Source: JBBQXH01 sp963710975 (GTDB taxonomy: Bacteria; Actinomycetota; Thermoleophilia; Gaiellales; Gaiellaceae). Taken from it: a DNA stretch of 64,000 nt. Every line of letters starts with the position of its first letter. Position 1 is the stretch's first letter. The stretch lies in the NCBI GenBank assembly GCA_963710975.1, contig CAVQCG010000003.1, positions 186,001-250,000 of the forward strand, read 5' to 3'. The translations under genes were made by a program, and so were the position numbers. Below, piece by piece: positions 1 to 9,351 of the stretch. The notes below the pieces were generated by a model. The model searched no databases. It was not told the DNA's origin and was given only the letters and a program-made list of their open reading frames with translations.

Positions 1-848
1 CCGGACAACGGCCTCTGGGGAACGTGGGCGCTCTACAAGGCTCCGGACGCCGTGCTGGACGTGCACCGGCGATACGTGGACGTCGGCTGCGACGTCATCT
101 CGACGGACACGTGGTCGATCCTCAGCGCCCCGGAGATCGAGATGCGCGCCAGCCCAGGGCTCGGCCGAGGTGACGCACTGGATGGACGTCGCACGCCTCG
201 GCATCCGGCTCGCGCGGGAGGCGGTACGGGAGGGCGATCGGGAAGGCCGATGCGCTGTGGCGTTCGCGATCTCCGAAGAGGTCAACTCGGCCGGCAGGCG
301 GGGAACGCTCGATCTCCTCAGTCGGGTGTTCGAGGATCAGCCGCCCGATCTGATCCTGCTCGAGACGCTGACCCTGATTCGCGACCCTCTGACGTTCGAG
401 ACGATCGAGGGTCTGCTCGAGACCGGGCTTCCCGTGTGGGTGAGCTTCCGTCGCTGCCGTCACGGCGTCTGCGGCGTCTACGGGCAGCACTGGGGCCCGC
501 CGGAGGGTGACCTCTTCGGCCGCGCGGCCCGCCGCTTCGAGGAGATGGGCGTCGGCGCGCTTCTCATCAACTGCCTGCCGGTCGACCACGTTCCGGGGAT
601 CTTGCCCTGGCTCCGCGACTTCACCGACATGCCGCTCGGCGTGTACCCGAACCTCGGGTATCTCGCCAGTCATAGCTGGCGCTTCGACGAACGGATCGGC
701 CCGGAGGAGTACGCGGCTCTCGCTCTCGAGTGGCGAGAGGAGGGCGCTCAGATCATCGGAGGCTGCTGTGGCACGACGCCCGATCACATCGCGAGCGCGC
801 GAGCGGCGCTCGCAGGACACGAAGCCGGGACGTCGGCGCGCGCAGGAG
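1..848 (+). CDS. Homocysteine S-methyltransferase family domain (5' truncated, one frameshift)
   Basis: The gene starts before the window. The protein resembles the zinc-dependent homocysteine S-methyltransferase (Pcv/MHT/MetH-N) barrel, which moves a methyl group to a thiol such as homocysteine. The three expected zinc-ligand cysteines are present: one in LLINCLPVDH (about 565-595) and the pair in IIGGCCGTTPDHI (about 754-792). The N-terminal part is read in frame 1 and the rest in frame 2, with the switch at about 150-157, where EIEMRA should run into QGSAEVTHWMD. There is no stop before the methyltransferase domain that follows in a third frame, so this may be the N-terminal half of a fusion protein. 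Family assignment is firm; the exact methyl donor is unknown. Confidence 0.75.
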
Positions 849-1631
849 AACGGGCGCGACCGTGCCTCGAATCTGGCGGGCGTCGTCCCCGAGAGCCCAC
901 CGAGCCCATGGCTCGACGAGCAGGGGAGGGCGCTGTTCCCTCTGCCGTTCCCGGAGCTCATGGTCGACCCGGGCGTCTTCGTCCCAACTCAGGGGAGCTA
1001 TCTCCTCTGGAAGCATCTCTTCCGCACCGGTATCGGAGCCGGGCAGACGTGCCTCGACGTCGGCTGCGGCTGCGGCATCCTCTCTGTCCAGCTCGGGCTG
1101 AACGGCGCGTCCCGCGTCCACGCGATCGACATCGACCGCAATGCCGTCGCCAACACGCTGGCAAACGGTTTCCGAAACGGTGTCGCCGACAGGATGACCG
1201 GCGAGGACGTCGACCTGTACCAGTGGGAGCCGACCGAGCGGTTCGAGCTGATCGCCGCGAGCCTCTATCAGATGCCCGTCGACCCCTACGAGGAGCCGAC
1301 GGGTCATCGGCCTCTCGACTACTGGGGGCGCAGTCTCCTCGACCACTTCGTCGCGCTGCTCCCCCGCCTGCTCGCGGATGAGGGGCGGGCGTTCGTCATG
1401 CAGCTCTCGATCGTCGGCCAGCAGCGCACCGCGGAGCTGCTCGAGAAGGCAGGCCTTCAGGCGAGTGTCGTCGACTTCGCGTTCTTTCCGTTCGGCCCGA
1501 TCTTCGAGGCCAACAAGGAGCAGATCGTCCGCGTCGAGCAGCTCTCCGACGCGTTTCATCTGACCCCGGGCGGCGACGACGACGTCATGGTCGCCTACCT
1601 GCTCGAGGTCACGCGGGCTCAACCAAGCTAA
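849..1631 (+). CDS. Class I SAM-dependent methyltransferase domain, probably fused to the preceding domain
   Basis: This domain shows a Rossmann-type SAM-binding site: motif I is LDVGCGCGILSVQLG (about 1051-1095), followed by the acidic HAIDIDRNA. The protein continues through a GRSLLDHFVALLPRLL helix to a taa stop at 1631. No ATG or GTG lies between the end of the upstream domain and ATG 960, and the sequence before 960 (NLAGVVPESPPSPWLDEQGRA) reads like coding linker. I therefore infer one polypeptide interrupted by an indel near 820-860. The alternative is a separate gene starting at ATG 960, which would cut off the pre-motif region. The substrate cannot be predicted. Confidence 0.65.
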   Translation, partial: NGRDRASNLAGVVPESPPSPWLDEQGRALFPLPFPELMVDPGVFVPTQGSYLLWKHLFRTGIGAGQTCLDVGCGCGILSVQLGLNGASRVHAIDIDRNAVANTLANGFRNGVADRMTGEDVDLYQWEPTERFELIAASLYQMPVDPYEEPTGHRPLDYWGRSLLDHFVALLPRLLADEGRAFVMQLSIVGQQRTAELLEKAGLQASVVDFAFFPFGPIFEANKEQIVRVEQLSDAFHLTPGGDDDVMVAYLLEVTRAQPS

Positions 1632-1689
1632 GAACTCGTTCCAAAGAAGCCTTAAGCGCCGGAACGCGCTGTGCGGGCACGCTGCGGCG

Positions 1690-1734
1690 TCCTCGGTTGC
1701 CCAATACGTCTCGTATTGAGGCTCCCTACGTCCT
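1690..1734. repeat. Intergenic hairpin element, family A copy 1
   Basis: A TCCTCGGT block (1690-1697), an inverted repeat CAATAC/GTATTG (1702-1718) and a GCTCCCTACGTCCT block (1721-1734) lie between the methyltransferase and ppc. The same arrangement, with an almost identical outer sequence but a different hairpin, occurs at 62623-62669. Conserved flanks with covarying stems suggest a dispersed structured repeat. Confidence 0.5.
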
Positions 1735-1819
1735 TGTATTGCACCCACCCATCACGCCCCGGCGACGAAGCGTCATTCTGAAACGCGTTCTAACTGCCGG
1801 TCGGGCGATACTGCCGAGC

Positions 1820-4272
1820 GTGAGCTCCGACGCGCTTCGGAGAGATGTCCGCATCCTCGGTCGGCTGCTCGGGCAGGTCATCGTCGAGCAGGAGGGCGAG
1901 GAGTTGCTGGCGGCGGTCGAGCGGATCCGCCTTCGCGCGCGAGATGCGCGGCAGGAAGTCGCGAGCGAGACGGACGTCGTCGCCGAAGTACGGCGCCTTC
2001 CCCCGGCGCGCCAGACGAGCGTCCTCCGGGCGTTCTCCGTCTACTTCCAGCTGGCCAACATCGCCGAGCAGCATCACCGGGCGCGCAGGCGGCGGAGCTA
2101 CGGAAAGGAGGGTCGGGTCGCACGCGGAGTCGCTTCGTGCCGCCTTCGACCGTGTCTCGGACGCCGGCACAGACCCGGCGGCCGTTGCGAGCGCAGCCGG
2201 CGATGTCTCGCTCGAGCTCGTGCTCACGGCGCATCCCACGGAACCGACCCGGCGCGCGACGCTTGCCGCCCATCTGCGGCTCAGCGAGCTGCTCGGACGG
2301 CTCGAGGGAGGCGAGGACGTCGAGCGGGAGCTCGCCGAGGAGATCACGCTTCTCTGGCAGTCGGACGAGGTGCGGCCGGCTCGGCCGCGGGTGATCGACG
2401 AGATCCGTCAGCTGCTGTGGTTCTTCGAGCACAGCCTCATCGACGCGGCCGAGCAGGCGCTCGGCGAGGTTCGAGAGTGGCTCCCGAGCGCTCCGTGCCC
2501 GCTGCGGTTCGGAAGCTGGGTCGGGGGCGACGCCGACGGGAATCCCGCAACCGGCCCGGACACCATCGAGGAGGCGGTGGGGCGGTCGAGAACGCTCATC
2601 CTCACGCGGTATCGGGACGAGGTGAGGGAGCTGGCGCGTGCGCTGGCCGTCTCGTCGCGGCTCGTCGGTGTCTCCGAGGAGCTCGAGGCATCGCTTCGAG
2701 CCGACGAGGAGCAGCTCCCCGAGTACCTCTCCGAAATCGGCAGGCGCAACGCCGAGGAGCCGTATCGTCGAAAGCTCTCGTTCATCTGGCGCCGCCTCGT
2801 GAACATGATCGAGAGCCGTGACGAGGCTGGCTTCGCATCGGCAGCAGAGCTTGCGCGAGATCTCGAGGTTCTCGACCGCAGCCTCAGGCAGAACCGCGGC
2901 GAGCGCATCGCGGACGGTGGTCTCGCCCGTCTGCGTCGGCGTGTCGAGATCTTCGGCTTCCACCTCGCGCGCCTCGATATCCGCCTCCACGCACGCGACC
3001 TGGGCGATCCCGACGACCGGGTTCGGGCGATCGGGCGAGCGGTGGAGCAGGCGCGGTCTCGGTACGGCGGGGAGGCGCTCGGATCGATCATCGTGTCCGG
3101 AACGAGCAGCGTCTAGGACGTGGTCGCGGCCTTCGATCTCGTTTCGGGGCCGATCCGGGTCGTCCCGCTCTTCGAGACGATTCACGATCTGCGGGCTGCG
3201 CCCGGCGTGGTCGACGGGCCTGCTCGAGGATCCCCGCGTTGCCCCTGACGGCCGATTCGAGGTCATGGTCGGGTACTCGGACTCAGGCAAGGACGGTGGC
3301 TACCTGACGGCGCAATGGGAGATCTTCAGGGCGCAGGAGGAGCTGGCCGCCCTGGCCTCACGACGTGGCGTCGAGCTGACGATCTTCCACGGGCGCGGCG
3401 GGAGCGCCGGGCGCGGAGGCGGACCGACCCACGCCGCGATCCTCGCTCAGCCAACGAGCCACCCGCCCGGTCACCTGCGTATCACGGAGCAGGGTGAGAC
3501 GATCTCGTTCAAGTACGGCCTTCCGGACCTGGCTGAGCGGAATCTCGAGGCTGCGCTCGCCGCCACGCTTCTCTCGGCGTTTCCCGGGGTCTCAGCCGTT
3601 CCCGAATCGCCCGCCGCCCGCGAGGTGCTGGATCGGCTGTCAGGCGAGGCGTATCGGTCGTTCCGGGCGCTCGTCGAGGATCCAGGCTTCGTGCCGTTCT
3701 TCCGGCAGTTCACTCCGGTCGACGAGCTGGCGCTCCTCGAGATCGGCTCGCGCCCGGCGCGGCGCCCCGACGATGCCGACTATCTCGGGTCGCTTCGAGC
3801 GATCCCCTGGGTCTTCGCGTGGACACAGAATCGCTGCCTCCTGCCGGCGTGGTACGGCTGCGGCGCCGCGTTCGCACTCGCAGACGTGGAGGACCTTCGG
3901 GGCCTCTACGCGGAATGGCCGTTCTTCCACACGCTGGTCGAGAACCTCGAGATGACCCTCGCCAAGTCGAGCCTGTCGATTGCCCGTGGGTATCTCGAGC
4001 TCGTCGACGACGTGCGGCTCTTCGACGTCATCGTGGAGGAGCACGAGCGAACGGTCGCCGCCGTGCTGGAGATCGTCGAGGCCGGCGAGCTCCTCGATCG
4101 GCAACCGGTCGTCCAGCGCTCGATCCGTCTGCGGAATCCGTATGTCGATCCGATGAGCGCGATCCAGGTCGAGCTGCTCCGCCGCTGGCGTGAGACGGGC
4201 GACGAGAACGTGAAGCGACCGCTGCTCCGCTCGATCGCGGGGATCGCCTCGGCGCTCCGGAACACCGGCTAG
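1820..4272 (+). CDS. ppc: Phosphoenolpyruvate carboxylase (reading frame broken three times)
   Basis: PEP carboxylase converts PEP and bicarbonate to oxaloacetate, refilling the TCA cycle. Hallmarks are LTAHPTEPTRR with the catalytic His (about 2222-2254), FGSWVGGDADGNP (about 2509-2545), the second active-site block VMVGYSDSGKDGGYLTAQW (about 3265-3320), FHGRGGSAGRGGGP (about 3388-3430) and a C-terminus ending RNTG. The GTG at 1820 (VSSDALRRDVRILG) is the likely start. The frame changes at about 2121-2127. A TAG at 3114-3116 sits where homologues have a Glu or similar residue, between ISGTSSV and DVVAAFDL. The frame changes again at about 3216-3224, where one extra G is likely. Every conserved block remains, so sequence errors are more likely than decay. 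Confidence 0.9.
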
Positions 4273-4279
4273 CCGCAGG

Positions 4280-4642
4280 TCAGTAGCGGCCGATCTCGCG
4301 CAGACGATCGTCCGAGATCCCGAAGTGATGCGCGAGCTCGTGCAGCACGACGTGACGGATTTCTGCCCGTAGACGCTCAGGATCCCGCCCCGCCACGCGC
4401 TCGATCGGCCGGCGGTAGAGCGTGATCCGGTCGGGAAGCGCAAAGACGTAGCCCGACGTCCGCCGGGTGAGCGGGACGCCCTGATAGAGGCCGAGGAGAT
4501 TCGGACGCCCGGGATACTCGTCCGCGACGTCGATGTCGACGTTGTCGATCCGCTCGGCGATGTCGGGAGGCAGCGACGCCAGCGCCTCGCGGACTGTCTC
4601 CTCGAAATCCTGCGGTTCCACCTGATCCACGGCAGGGTTCAC
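4280..4642 (-). CDS. Zincin-like metallopeptidase family protein
   Basis: This small protein of roughly 120 residues ends with VVLHELAHHFGISDDRLREIGRY. The HExxH zinc motif plus a downstream Asp is characteristic of the short actinobacterial metallopeptidase family (Zincin_1, PF06262). The open frame extends upstream to 4972, but similarity begins near VEPQDFEETVREALASLPP. The likely starts are therefore GTG 4642 or GTG 4630, and neither has a good ribosome site. It converges with ppc, leaving 7 nt between the stops, and diverges from the next gene. The substrate is unknown; members are usually cytoplasmic. Confidence 0.75.
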   Translation of the reverse strand: MNPAVDQVEPQDFEETVREALASLPPDIAERIDNVDIDVADEYPGRPNLLGLYQGVPLTRRTSGYVFALPDRITLYRRPIERVAGRDPERLRAEIRHVVLHELAHHFGISDDRLREIGRY

Positions 4643-4718
4643 CGTAGCTGCCGAGGGACCTGCGACCCGACGTGCCACGTATTCATCGCGTACCCACCCT
4701 CCAGGAAGGGAAGTCGTG

Positions 4719-5733
4719 ATGAGGTCTCTGGCCGTACTGTTCGTGGCGGCGGCGGCTGCCCTCGGCGCCGTATCGCCGGCGCTCGGCGACGGGCTCCCCG
4801 TCGGCAACCTGGATGCGGGCCCGGGAGGAGTCGAAGCGTCGAGCGGTCTGACCCGGTACGCCGCGCTGCGGGCCGGACGGGGCACGCTCGTCATCCGCGT
4901 TGGGCGGAACGGAGGCCTCGTCGAGAGCGTCGCGGTTCCTGGCGGGCGCGTACGTCGTCCCCGTCGTCGCACTGGACGGCTCTGCGAGCGGGCTGTCGAC
5001 GGACGAGTCGACCCTGGTGCTCATTCGCCCGCGCCTCGCCTTTCCACGCGCCCAGACCTCGTTCGTGGTCATCGACGCCACGAGGCTCCAGGTGCGCGAA
5101 CGGGTGACGCTCCGGGGCGACTTCAGCTTCGACGCGCTTTCGCCGGACGGGAGGTCGGCGTATCTCGTCCAGTACGTCGCGGCCGATGATCCCACCCAAT
5201 ATGTCGTCCGCCGCTATGACATTCCGGCTGGGAGGCTCGTTCCCGGCGCCGTCGTCGATCCGAGCGAGCGAACGGTGACGATGCGCGGTCTTCCGATCAC
5301 GCGCGTGTCGAGTGCCGACGGCGGCTGGGCGTACACGCTCTACGACGGCCTGGGGGCGGAGCCGTTCGTCCACGCGCTCGACACGGTGGGACGGAAGGCA
5401 GTGTGCATCGATCTGACGGGGCTCTCGGGCAGGGCCGACCTCTACGACTTCCGGCTCATCCTGAGCGGGGACGGGAAGACGCTTGCCGTCAGCGATTCCC
5501 GCGGGGTCGTGTCGGTGATCGACACGCAGACGTTCGAGGTCTCGGCGCCGAGCGCTGCGCCTCCGCCTGCCGTGCCGCTCGCGCAGCCCGCGCCGCCTTC
5601 ACGCCCAGCGGCCGGGACGGGGGTCGGCTGGGCCCTGCCGATCGGCGGAGCCATCGCGGCGATTGCGGCGGTCGCGGTCCTCGCCGCGTTCACAGTTCGC
5701 CGGCGCCGCAGGGTGGTCACAGGTAGCGCCTAG
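4719..5733 (+). CDS. Secreted, C-terminally membrane-anchored protein with propeller-like repeats (one frameshift)
   Basis: I do not recognise a named family. A signal peptide (MRSLAVLFVAAAAALGAVSPALG) opens the protein. The middle has repeated short beta-strand units such as SPDGRSAYLVQYV, ADGGWAYTLYDGL and SGDGKTLAVSDSRGVVSVID, as in WD40/YVTN-type propellers. A Pro/Ala-rich stretch is followed by one membrane helix (about 5635-5695) and an RRRRR cytoplasmic tail. The first ~70 codons are in frame 3 and the rest in frame 1, with the switch at about 4928-4935 (GGLVESV then RFLAGAYVVPVV). This would be an extracytoplasmic protein with its domain outside. Function unknown. Confidence 0.6.
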
Positions 5734-5758
5734 CGCCGCTGCTAGGCTCGAGCCGGCG

Positions 5759-6844
5759 ATGGCGACCGAGCCGGAGTACCTCAAGCCGCCTGCGGACGGT
5801 GCCACGAGCCGCCATCCCGCGACCTTCTTCGACGCGATCCTCGTCGTCTCGTTCGGAGGCCCAATGGGTATGGACGATGTGATGCCGTTCCTCGAGAACG
5901 TCACGCGGGGGCGGAACATCCCGCGCGAGCGGCTCGAGGAGGTCGGCCGCCACTACGAGCGGTTCGGAGGCGTCAGTCCGATCAACGAGCAGAACCGCGC
6001 GCTGATCGCGGCGCTCCGGGTGGAGCTCGACGCGCATGGAATCGACCTTCCGATCTACTTCGGGAACCGCAACTGGCACCCACTGCTCCCGGACACGATG
6101 CGCCAGATGGCGGACGACGGGATCGAGCGGGCGCTCGCATTCTTCACCTCGGCGTTCAGTTCGTACTCCGGCTGCAGGCAGTACCGCGAGAACCTGTACG
6201 TTGCGCAGGCAGCGGTCGGCCCGCGCGCGCCGGAGGTATTGAAGACGCGGATGTTCTGGAATCACCCGGGTTTCGTCGAGCCGAACGCCGAGCTTGTCTC
6301 CAGGGCCCTCGACGAGATTCCGGCCGGCAAGAGGGCCCGCACGCACCTGGCGTTCACAGCGCATTCGATTCCGGCGGCGATGGCTCGCCAGTGCCGCTAC
6401 GAGGCGCAGCTGCGCGAAACGGCACGTCTCGTCGCGAACGCCGTCGGCGTAGCCGACTTCGAGGTCGTCTACCAGAGCCGGAGCGGCCCGCCCCGGGTTC
6501 CGTGGCTCGAGCCCGACATCTGCGATCACCTGCGGACGTTGAAGGAGCGAGGCGTCACCGACGTCGTCATATCGCCGGTCGGCTTCATCTCGGATCACGT
6601 CGAGGTGCTCTACGACCTCGACATCCAGGCGCGCGAGGTCGCCGACGAGCTCGGGCTGCGGATGGTTCGAGCGTCAACCGTCGGCACGCACCCCGCCTTC
6701 GTGGCCATGATCCGCGAGCTGATCGAGGAGAGGCTCTCGGCCGGCGTGCCGAAGCGTGCGATGGGTGAGCTCGGGCCGACGTATGACGTCTGCCCGACGA
6801 ACTGCTGTCTCCCCGGGACAGGGCGGGCGAGCCCCTGGGTTTGA
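5759..6844 (+). CDS. hemH: Ferrochelatase (protoporphyrin or coproporphyrin type)
   Basis: This enzyme inserts ferrous iron into a porphyrin at the end of heme synthesis. The protein is about 361 residues, usual for the family. It starts at ATG 5759 with AILVVSFGGPMG near the N-terminus, carries the iron-site histidine in the LAFTAHSIP block (about 6348-6375), has SRSGPPRVPWLEPDI (about 6478-6520) and a conserved SPVGFISDHVEVLYDLD segment. The C-terminus has a Cys cluster, CPTNCC, resembling the iron-sulfur ligands described in actinobacterial ferrochelatases. Actinobacteria normally use the coproporphyrin route (CpfC), so that substrate is inferred here. A TAGGCT at 5743-5748 may be its -10 element. 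Confidence 0.92.
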   Translation: MATEPEYLKPPADGATSRHPATFFDAILVVSFGGPMGMDDVMPFLENVTRGRNIPRERLEEVGRHYERFGGVSPINEQNRALIAALRVELDAHGIDLPIYFGNRNWHPLLPDTMRQMADDGIERALAFFTSAFSSYSGCRQYRENLYVAQAAVGPRAPEVLKTRMFWNHPGFVEPNAELVSRALDEIPAGKRARTHLAFTAHSIPAAMARQCRYEAQLRETARLVANAVGVADFEVVYQSRSGPPRVPWLEPDICDHLRTLKERGVTDVVISPVGFISDHVEVLYDLDIQAREVADELGLRMVRASTVGTHPAFVAMIRELIEERLSAGVPKRAMGELGPTYDVCPTNCCLPGTGRASPWV

Positions 6845-6890
6845 CACCGCCATAGCTTTACCATGTATAGTCGCTTCACTTTGGAAAGTG
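6841..6890 (+). promoter_or_regulatory. Promoter with CACTTT/AAAGTG operator before the sulfite reductase remnant
   Basis: TTGACA (6841-6846) and TATAGT (6866-6871) are separated by 19 nt. They are followed directly by the palindrome CACTTTGGAAAGTG (6877-6890), in the position of a repressor site over the transcription start. The -35 box overlaps the hemH stop codon. The downstream gene is an assimilatory sulfite/nitrite reductase remnant, so a sulfur or nitrogen regulator is a reasonable guess. Confidence 0.45.
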
Positions 6891-7306
6891 GACTGCCTGC
6901 CACCCCCCGTTCGCCGAAGCCGGAGCCCGACTGGGATCTTGTGTTGAAGCGCAATCCGGTGGAGCGATTGAAGCGAGAGAAGGCGCCGCTGGGATCCCGG
7001 ACGAGCGCCGGCGCTGATCGGGGCCGGGTACGTGCGCCCGGAACGCTCTCTCTTTGGTCTCCCGGCTTGGCCTTGCGTGATCGCAGCCGGGAAGGACCCC
7101 GTGACTCCGGCGGCGGTCGTCGCCCGCGGACGCTCGACGACCATGAAACCGTTGTCGCCCCGCTCAGCGCGATCGCGGCCGAGGCAATTCTGACGGAGCC
7201 GCCCGCTCTCGTCGTGATCGGCAACGTGGTGAGCCTTGCCGAGCGGCTCGTGCCCGCGGCCTATGAGCTACAGGGTGTCTTGTCGCCGGTCAGGTCGCGC
7301 AGGTAG
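6863..7306 (+). pseudogene. Chimeric remnant: start of sulfite/nitrite reductase joined to end of uroporphyrinogen-III C-methyltransferase
   Basis: Two unrelated ends sit side by side. The first ~60 codons contain DWDLVLKRNPVERLKREKAPLG, typical of the N-terminus of ferredoxin-dependent sulfite/nitrite reductase, followed after a 1-nt slip by PALIGAGYV. From about 7060 the sequence changes to VIAAGKDPVTPAAVVARGRS and then TVVAPLSAIAAEAILTEPPA, typical of the C-terminus of siroheme-pathway SUMT (CobA/CysG-A). The several hundred codons of both enzymes in between are absent. Both belong to assimilatory sulfite/nitrite reduction (siroheme and siroheme enzyme). The simplest explanation is an internal deletion or an assembly join. 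No functional product is expected. Confidence 0.6.
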
Positions 7307-7680
7307 GCGAGCGGGACGACTCCACAGCCGACGAACGCGGACCCGTAGGAGACGGTCACCCAGCGCCAGCCACCGGTCGCAGTCGGGACCTGCTGCACCA
7401 CGAACTGCTGGCCCTGGATGGTGTCCTGGAACGCCGGCTTCGGAACCTCGTTCGCCCAGGCGAACGGCGGGATGTCGATCCCGAAGAGACGGACGCTCGT
7501 CACGCGAATGCCCTTGACCTCGATCTTCGGGCGGACGCTCCTCGGAATCGCGGCCAGGACGGCCAGCGTGATCGCCCGCTTCTGGCCCGCGGTGGGGTTC
7601 CTCCAGGCAAGCGCGGGTGTGGCGAGAAGCCCGCAGGTAAGCGCGAGGACGGTCAGGGTAACGAGGAACCGGGCTCTCAT
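7261..7680 (-). CDS. Small secreted protein of unknown function
   Basis: The product has 139 residues. It begins with a clear signal peptide (MRARFLVTLTVLALTCGLLATPALA) and the mature part has alternating hydrophobic strands, with a SYGSAFVGCGVVPLAYL segment near the end. The start at 7680 is supported by a GGAGGG ribosome site about 8 nt upstream. No known domain is evident. The two Cys residues in the mature chain could form a disulfide bond. Confidence 0.6.
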   Translation of the reverse strand: MRARFLVTLTVLALTCGLLATPALAWRNPTAGQKRAITLAVLAAIPRSVRPKIEVKGIRVTSVRLFGIDIPPFAWANEVPKPAFQDTIQGQQFVVQQVPTATGGWRWVTVSYGSAFVGCGVVPLAYLRDLTGDKTPCSS

Positions 7681-7750
7681 GACTCTCTCCCTCCGGGAAG
7701 GTGCAGCGGCGGGATCGAGCCTAGATGATCGACGCTCGAACGGGTGGCAG

Positions 7751-8500
7751 TCATGCCTCGCGCGGCTCCCAGCGGAAGCTGCGCAGGGCGAGAAGCGCAC
7801 CGGCTACACCCCAAAGCGCGACCACGACGATCGCCGTCCACGAGGAGGCGAGTGTGTCGCCGTCGATGTAGACGGCGCGGATCAGCTCCAGCAGGTAGGT
7901 GAGCGGCAGCACGTTCGCAATCGCCTCCAGAAAGCCCGGCAAGGTGTTGACGGAGAAGAAGACGCCGGAGATGAAGACCATCGGGAGGTAGATCGCGTTG
8001 ACGATTGCGGACGAGCCCTCGCTGCTCTTCACGAGGGCGGTGGTAGCCAGGCCGAGTGCCGAGAACGCCGCAGCTCCGAGCAGCAGCGCGAAAGCCAGGC
8101 TGCCTGGAGAAGCCGGGAACCCGGCGTCGAGCACGTAGCGGCCGATCAGCACCTGCAAGAACGCCTCGATCCCGATGACGACGAGGATCGAGACGATCAC
8201 CGCTCCGAGGAAGCCGGCCGGAGGGAGAGGCGTGCCCCGGATGCGCTTCAGCACGCCCGATTCGCGCCTGATCACGAGATTGATCGCGAGTCCCGCATAC
8301 GCCGTCGACACCACGCCGAAGCCGAGCATGCCGGCCACCAGGTACGGCGCGGCGCGGACGCCGTCGATCTCCTTGTCGCCGTACACGAGCCCGAGGATGA
8401 GGAGCAGGATGATCGGCAGGAGGAACGTGAAGAACGCCGACTCGCGGCTTCGCCAGAACAGCCGTTGCTGGTTCGCCAGCTCGTGCAGGAGGAGCCGCAT
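7751..8500 (-). CDS. ABC-2 type transporter permease
   Basis: This is a roughly 250-residue integral membrane protein with six predicted helices and the ABC-2 layout: an N-terminal cytoplasmic segment (LANQQRLFWRSRESAFFTFLLP), then paired helices, a LPMVFISGVFFSVNTLP segment and a LPLTYLLELIRAVYIDG loop. The ATG at 8500 shares its A with the TGA of the ATPase gene, so translation is coupled. A GTG one codon upstream is possible. With the ATPase it would form an exporter of the drug/lipid type; the substrate is unknown. Confidence 0.85.
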   Translation of the reverse strand: MRLLLHELANQQRLFWRSRESAFFTFLLPIILLLILGLVYGDKEIDGVRAAPYLVAGMLGFGVVSTAYAGLAINLVIRRESGVLKRIRGTPLPPAGFLGAVIVSILVVIGIEAFLQVLIGRYVLDAGFPASPGSLAFALLLGAAAFSALGLATTALVKSSEGSSAIVNAIYLPMVFISGVFFSVNTLPGFLEAIANVLPLTYLLELIRAVYIDGDTLASSWTAIVVVALWGVAGALLALRSFRWEPREA

Positions 8501-9348
8501 CACGGATCCTCGCGGGTGAGCTCGAGGTAGACCTCCTCGAGTGTCGCCCGGTGCACCTCGAGGTCCGTCAGCTCGAGGCCCGAGCCGAGCGCCTCGGTCG
8601 TGAGCTCGTTCAAGACTCGGGTGGGCTCGTCCGTTCGGATCACGACGAGCTCGCCCGCGCGCCGGAACCGGATCTCGACCCGCCCGTCCGCCGAGAGGAG
8701 CTCGTGTGGAGCTCCCGTTGCGACGATCCGCCCATCTCGAAGGATCGCGAGGCGATCCGCGAGCTGCTGCGCCTCCTCCATGTAGTGCGTCGTCAGGAGC
8801 ACCGTGGTGCCGAGATCGCGCAGATTGCGGATCGTGTCCCAGGCGCGATGACGAGCGGCCGGGTCGAAGCCGGTCGTCGGCTCGTCGAGGAAGAGAAGCT
8901 CTGGGCTACCGACGAGTGCGAGCGCCAGATCGAGCCGGCGAAGCTGGCCCCCGGAGAGCGTTCGCACCCGCGCATCTCGCCTGTCTTCGAGCTCGACCAG
9001 GCTGAGCACGTCGTCGGTCGGCCGCGGCTTCGGGTAGTACCCGGCGAAGAGGCTGACGATCTCGCGCACCGTGAGCCGCGGGTACACCGCCGAGGATTGG
9101 AGAACGATGCCGATGCGTGCACGGAAGTCGGCTCCCGCCTTCCAGGGATCCTGTCCGAGGACGGCCGTCGTGCCCGCCGTCCGCTCGCGGTACCCCTCGA
9201 GAATCTCGACGGTCGTCGTCTTGCCTGCGCCGTTCGGCCCGAGCAGCGCGAAGATCTCCCCCTCGGAGACGGCGAAGTCGAGCCCGTGCAGGACCTCCCG
9301 GGAGCCGTACGCTTTGACGAGGCCGGAGACCTCGATCGCGGCCGTCAC
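8500..9348 (-). CDS. ABC transporter ATP-binding protein (ABC-2 / drug-efflux type)
   Basis: This nucleotide-binding protein of 282 residues powers the adjacent permease. It has Walker A GPNGAGKTTT, a Q-loop in IGIVLQSSAVYP, the signature LSGGQLRRLDLALAL, Walker B LLFLDEPTTGFDP and the switch His in LLTTHYMEEAQQLADR. The C-terminal ~70 residues form the regulatory extension usual in the DrrA/CcmA-like group. It is the first gene of a two-gene unit. Confidence 0.92.
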   Translation of the reverse strand: MTAAIEVSGLVKAYGSREVLHGLDFAVSEGEIFALLGPNGAGKTTTVEILEGYRERTAGTTAVLGQDPWKAGADFRARIGIVLQSSAVYPRLTVREIVSLFAGYYPKPRPTDDVLSLVELEDRRDARVRTLSGGQLRRLDLALALVGSPELLFLDEPTTGFDPAARHRAWDTIRNLRDLGTTVLLTTHYMEEAQQLADRLAILRDGRIVATGAPHELLSADGRVEIRFRRAGELVVIRTDEPTRVLNELTTEALGSGLELTDLEVHRATLEEVYLELTREDP

Positions 9349-9351
9349 GAT

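Noticed and set aside
7418..8530. A 370-codon plus-strand frame opposite the ABC genes
   Set aside because: It is antisense to a clear ABC permease and has the Arg/Asp-rich composition of a shadow frame.
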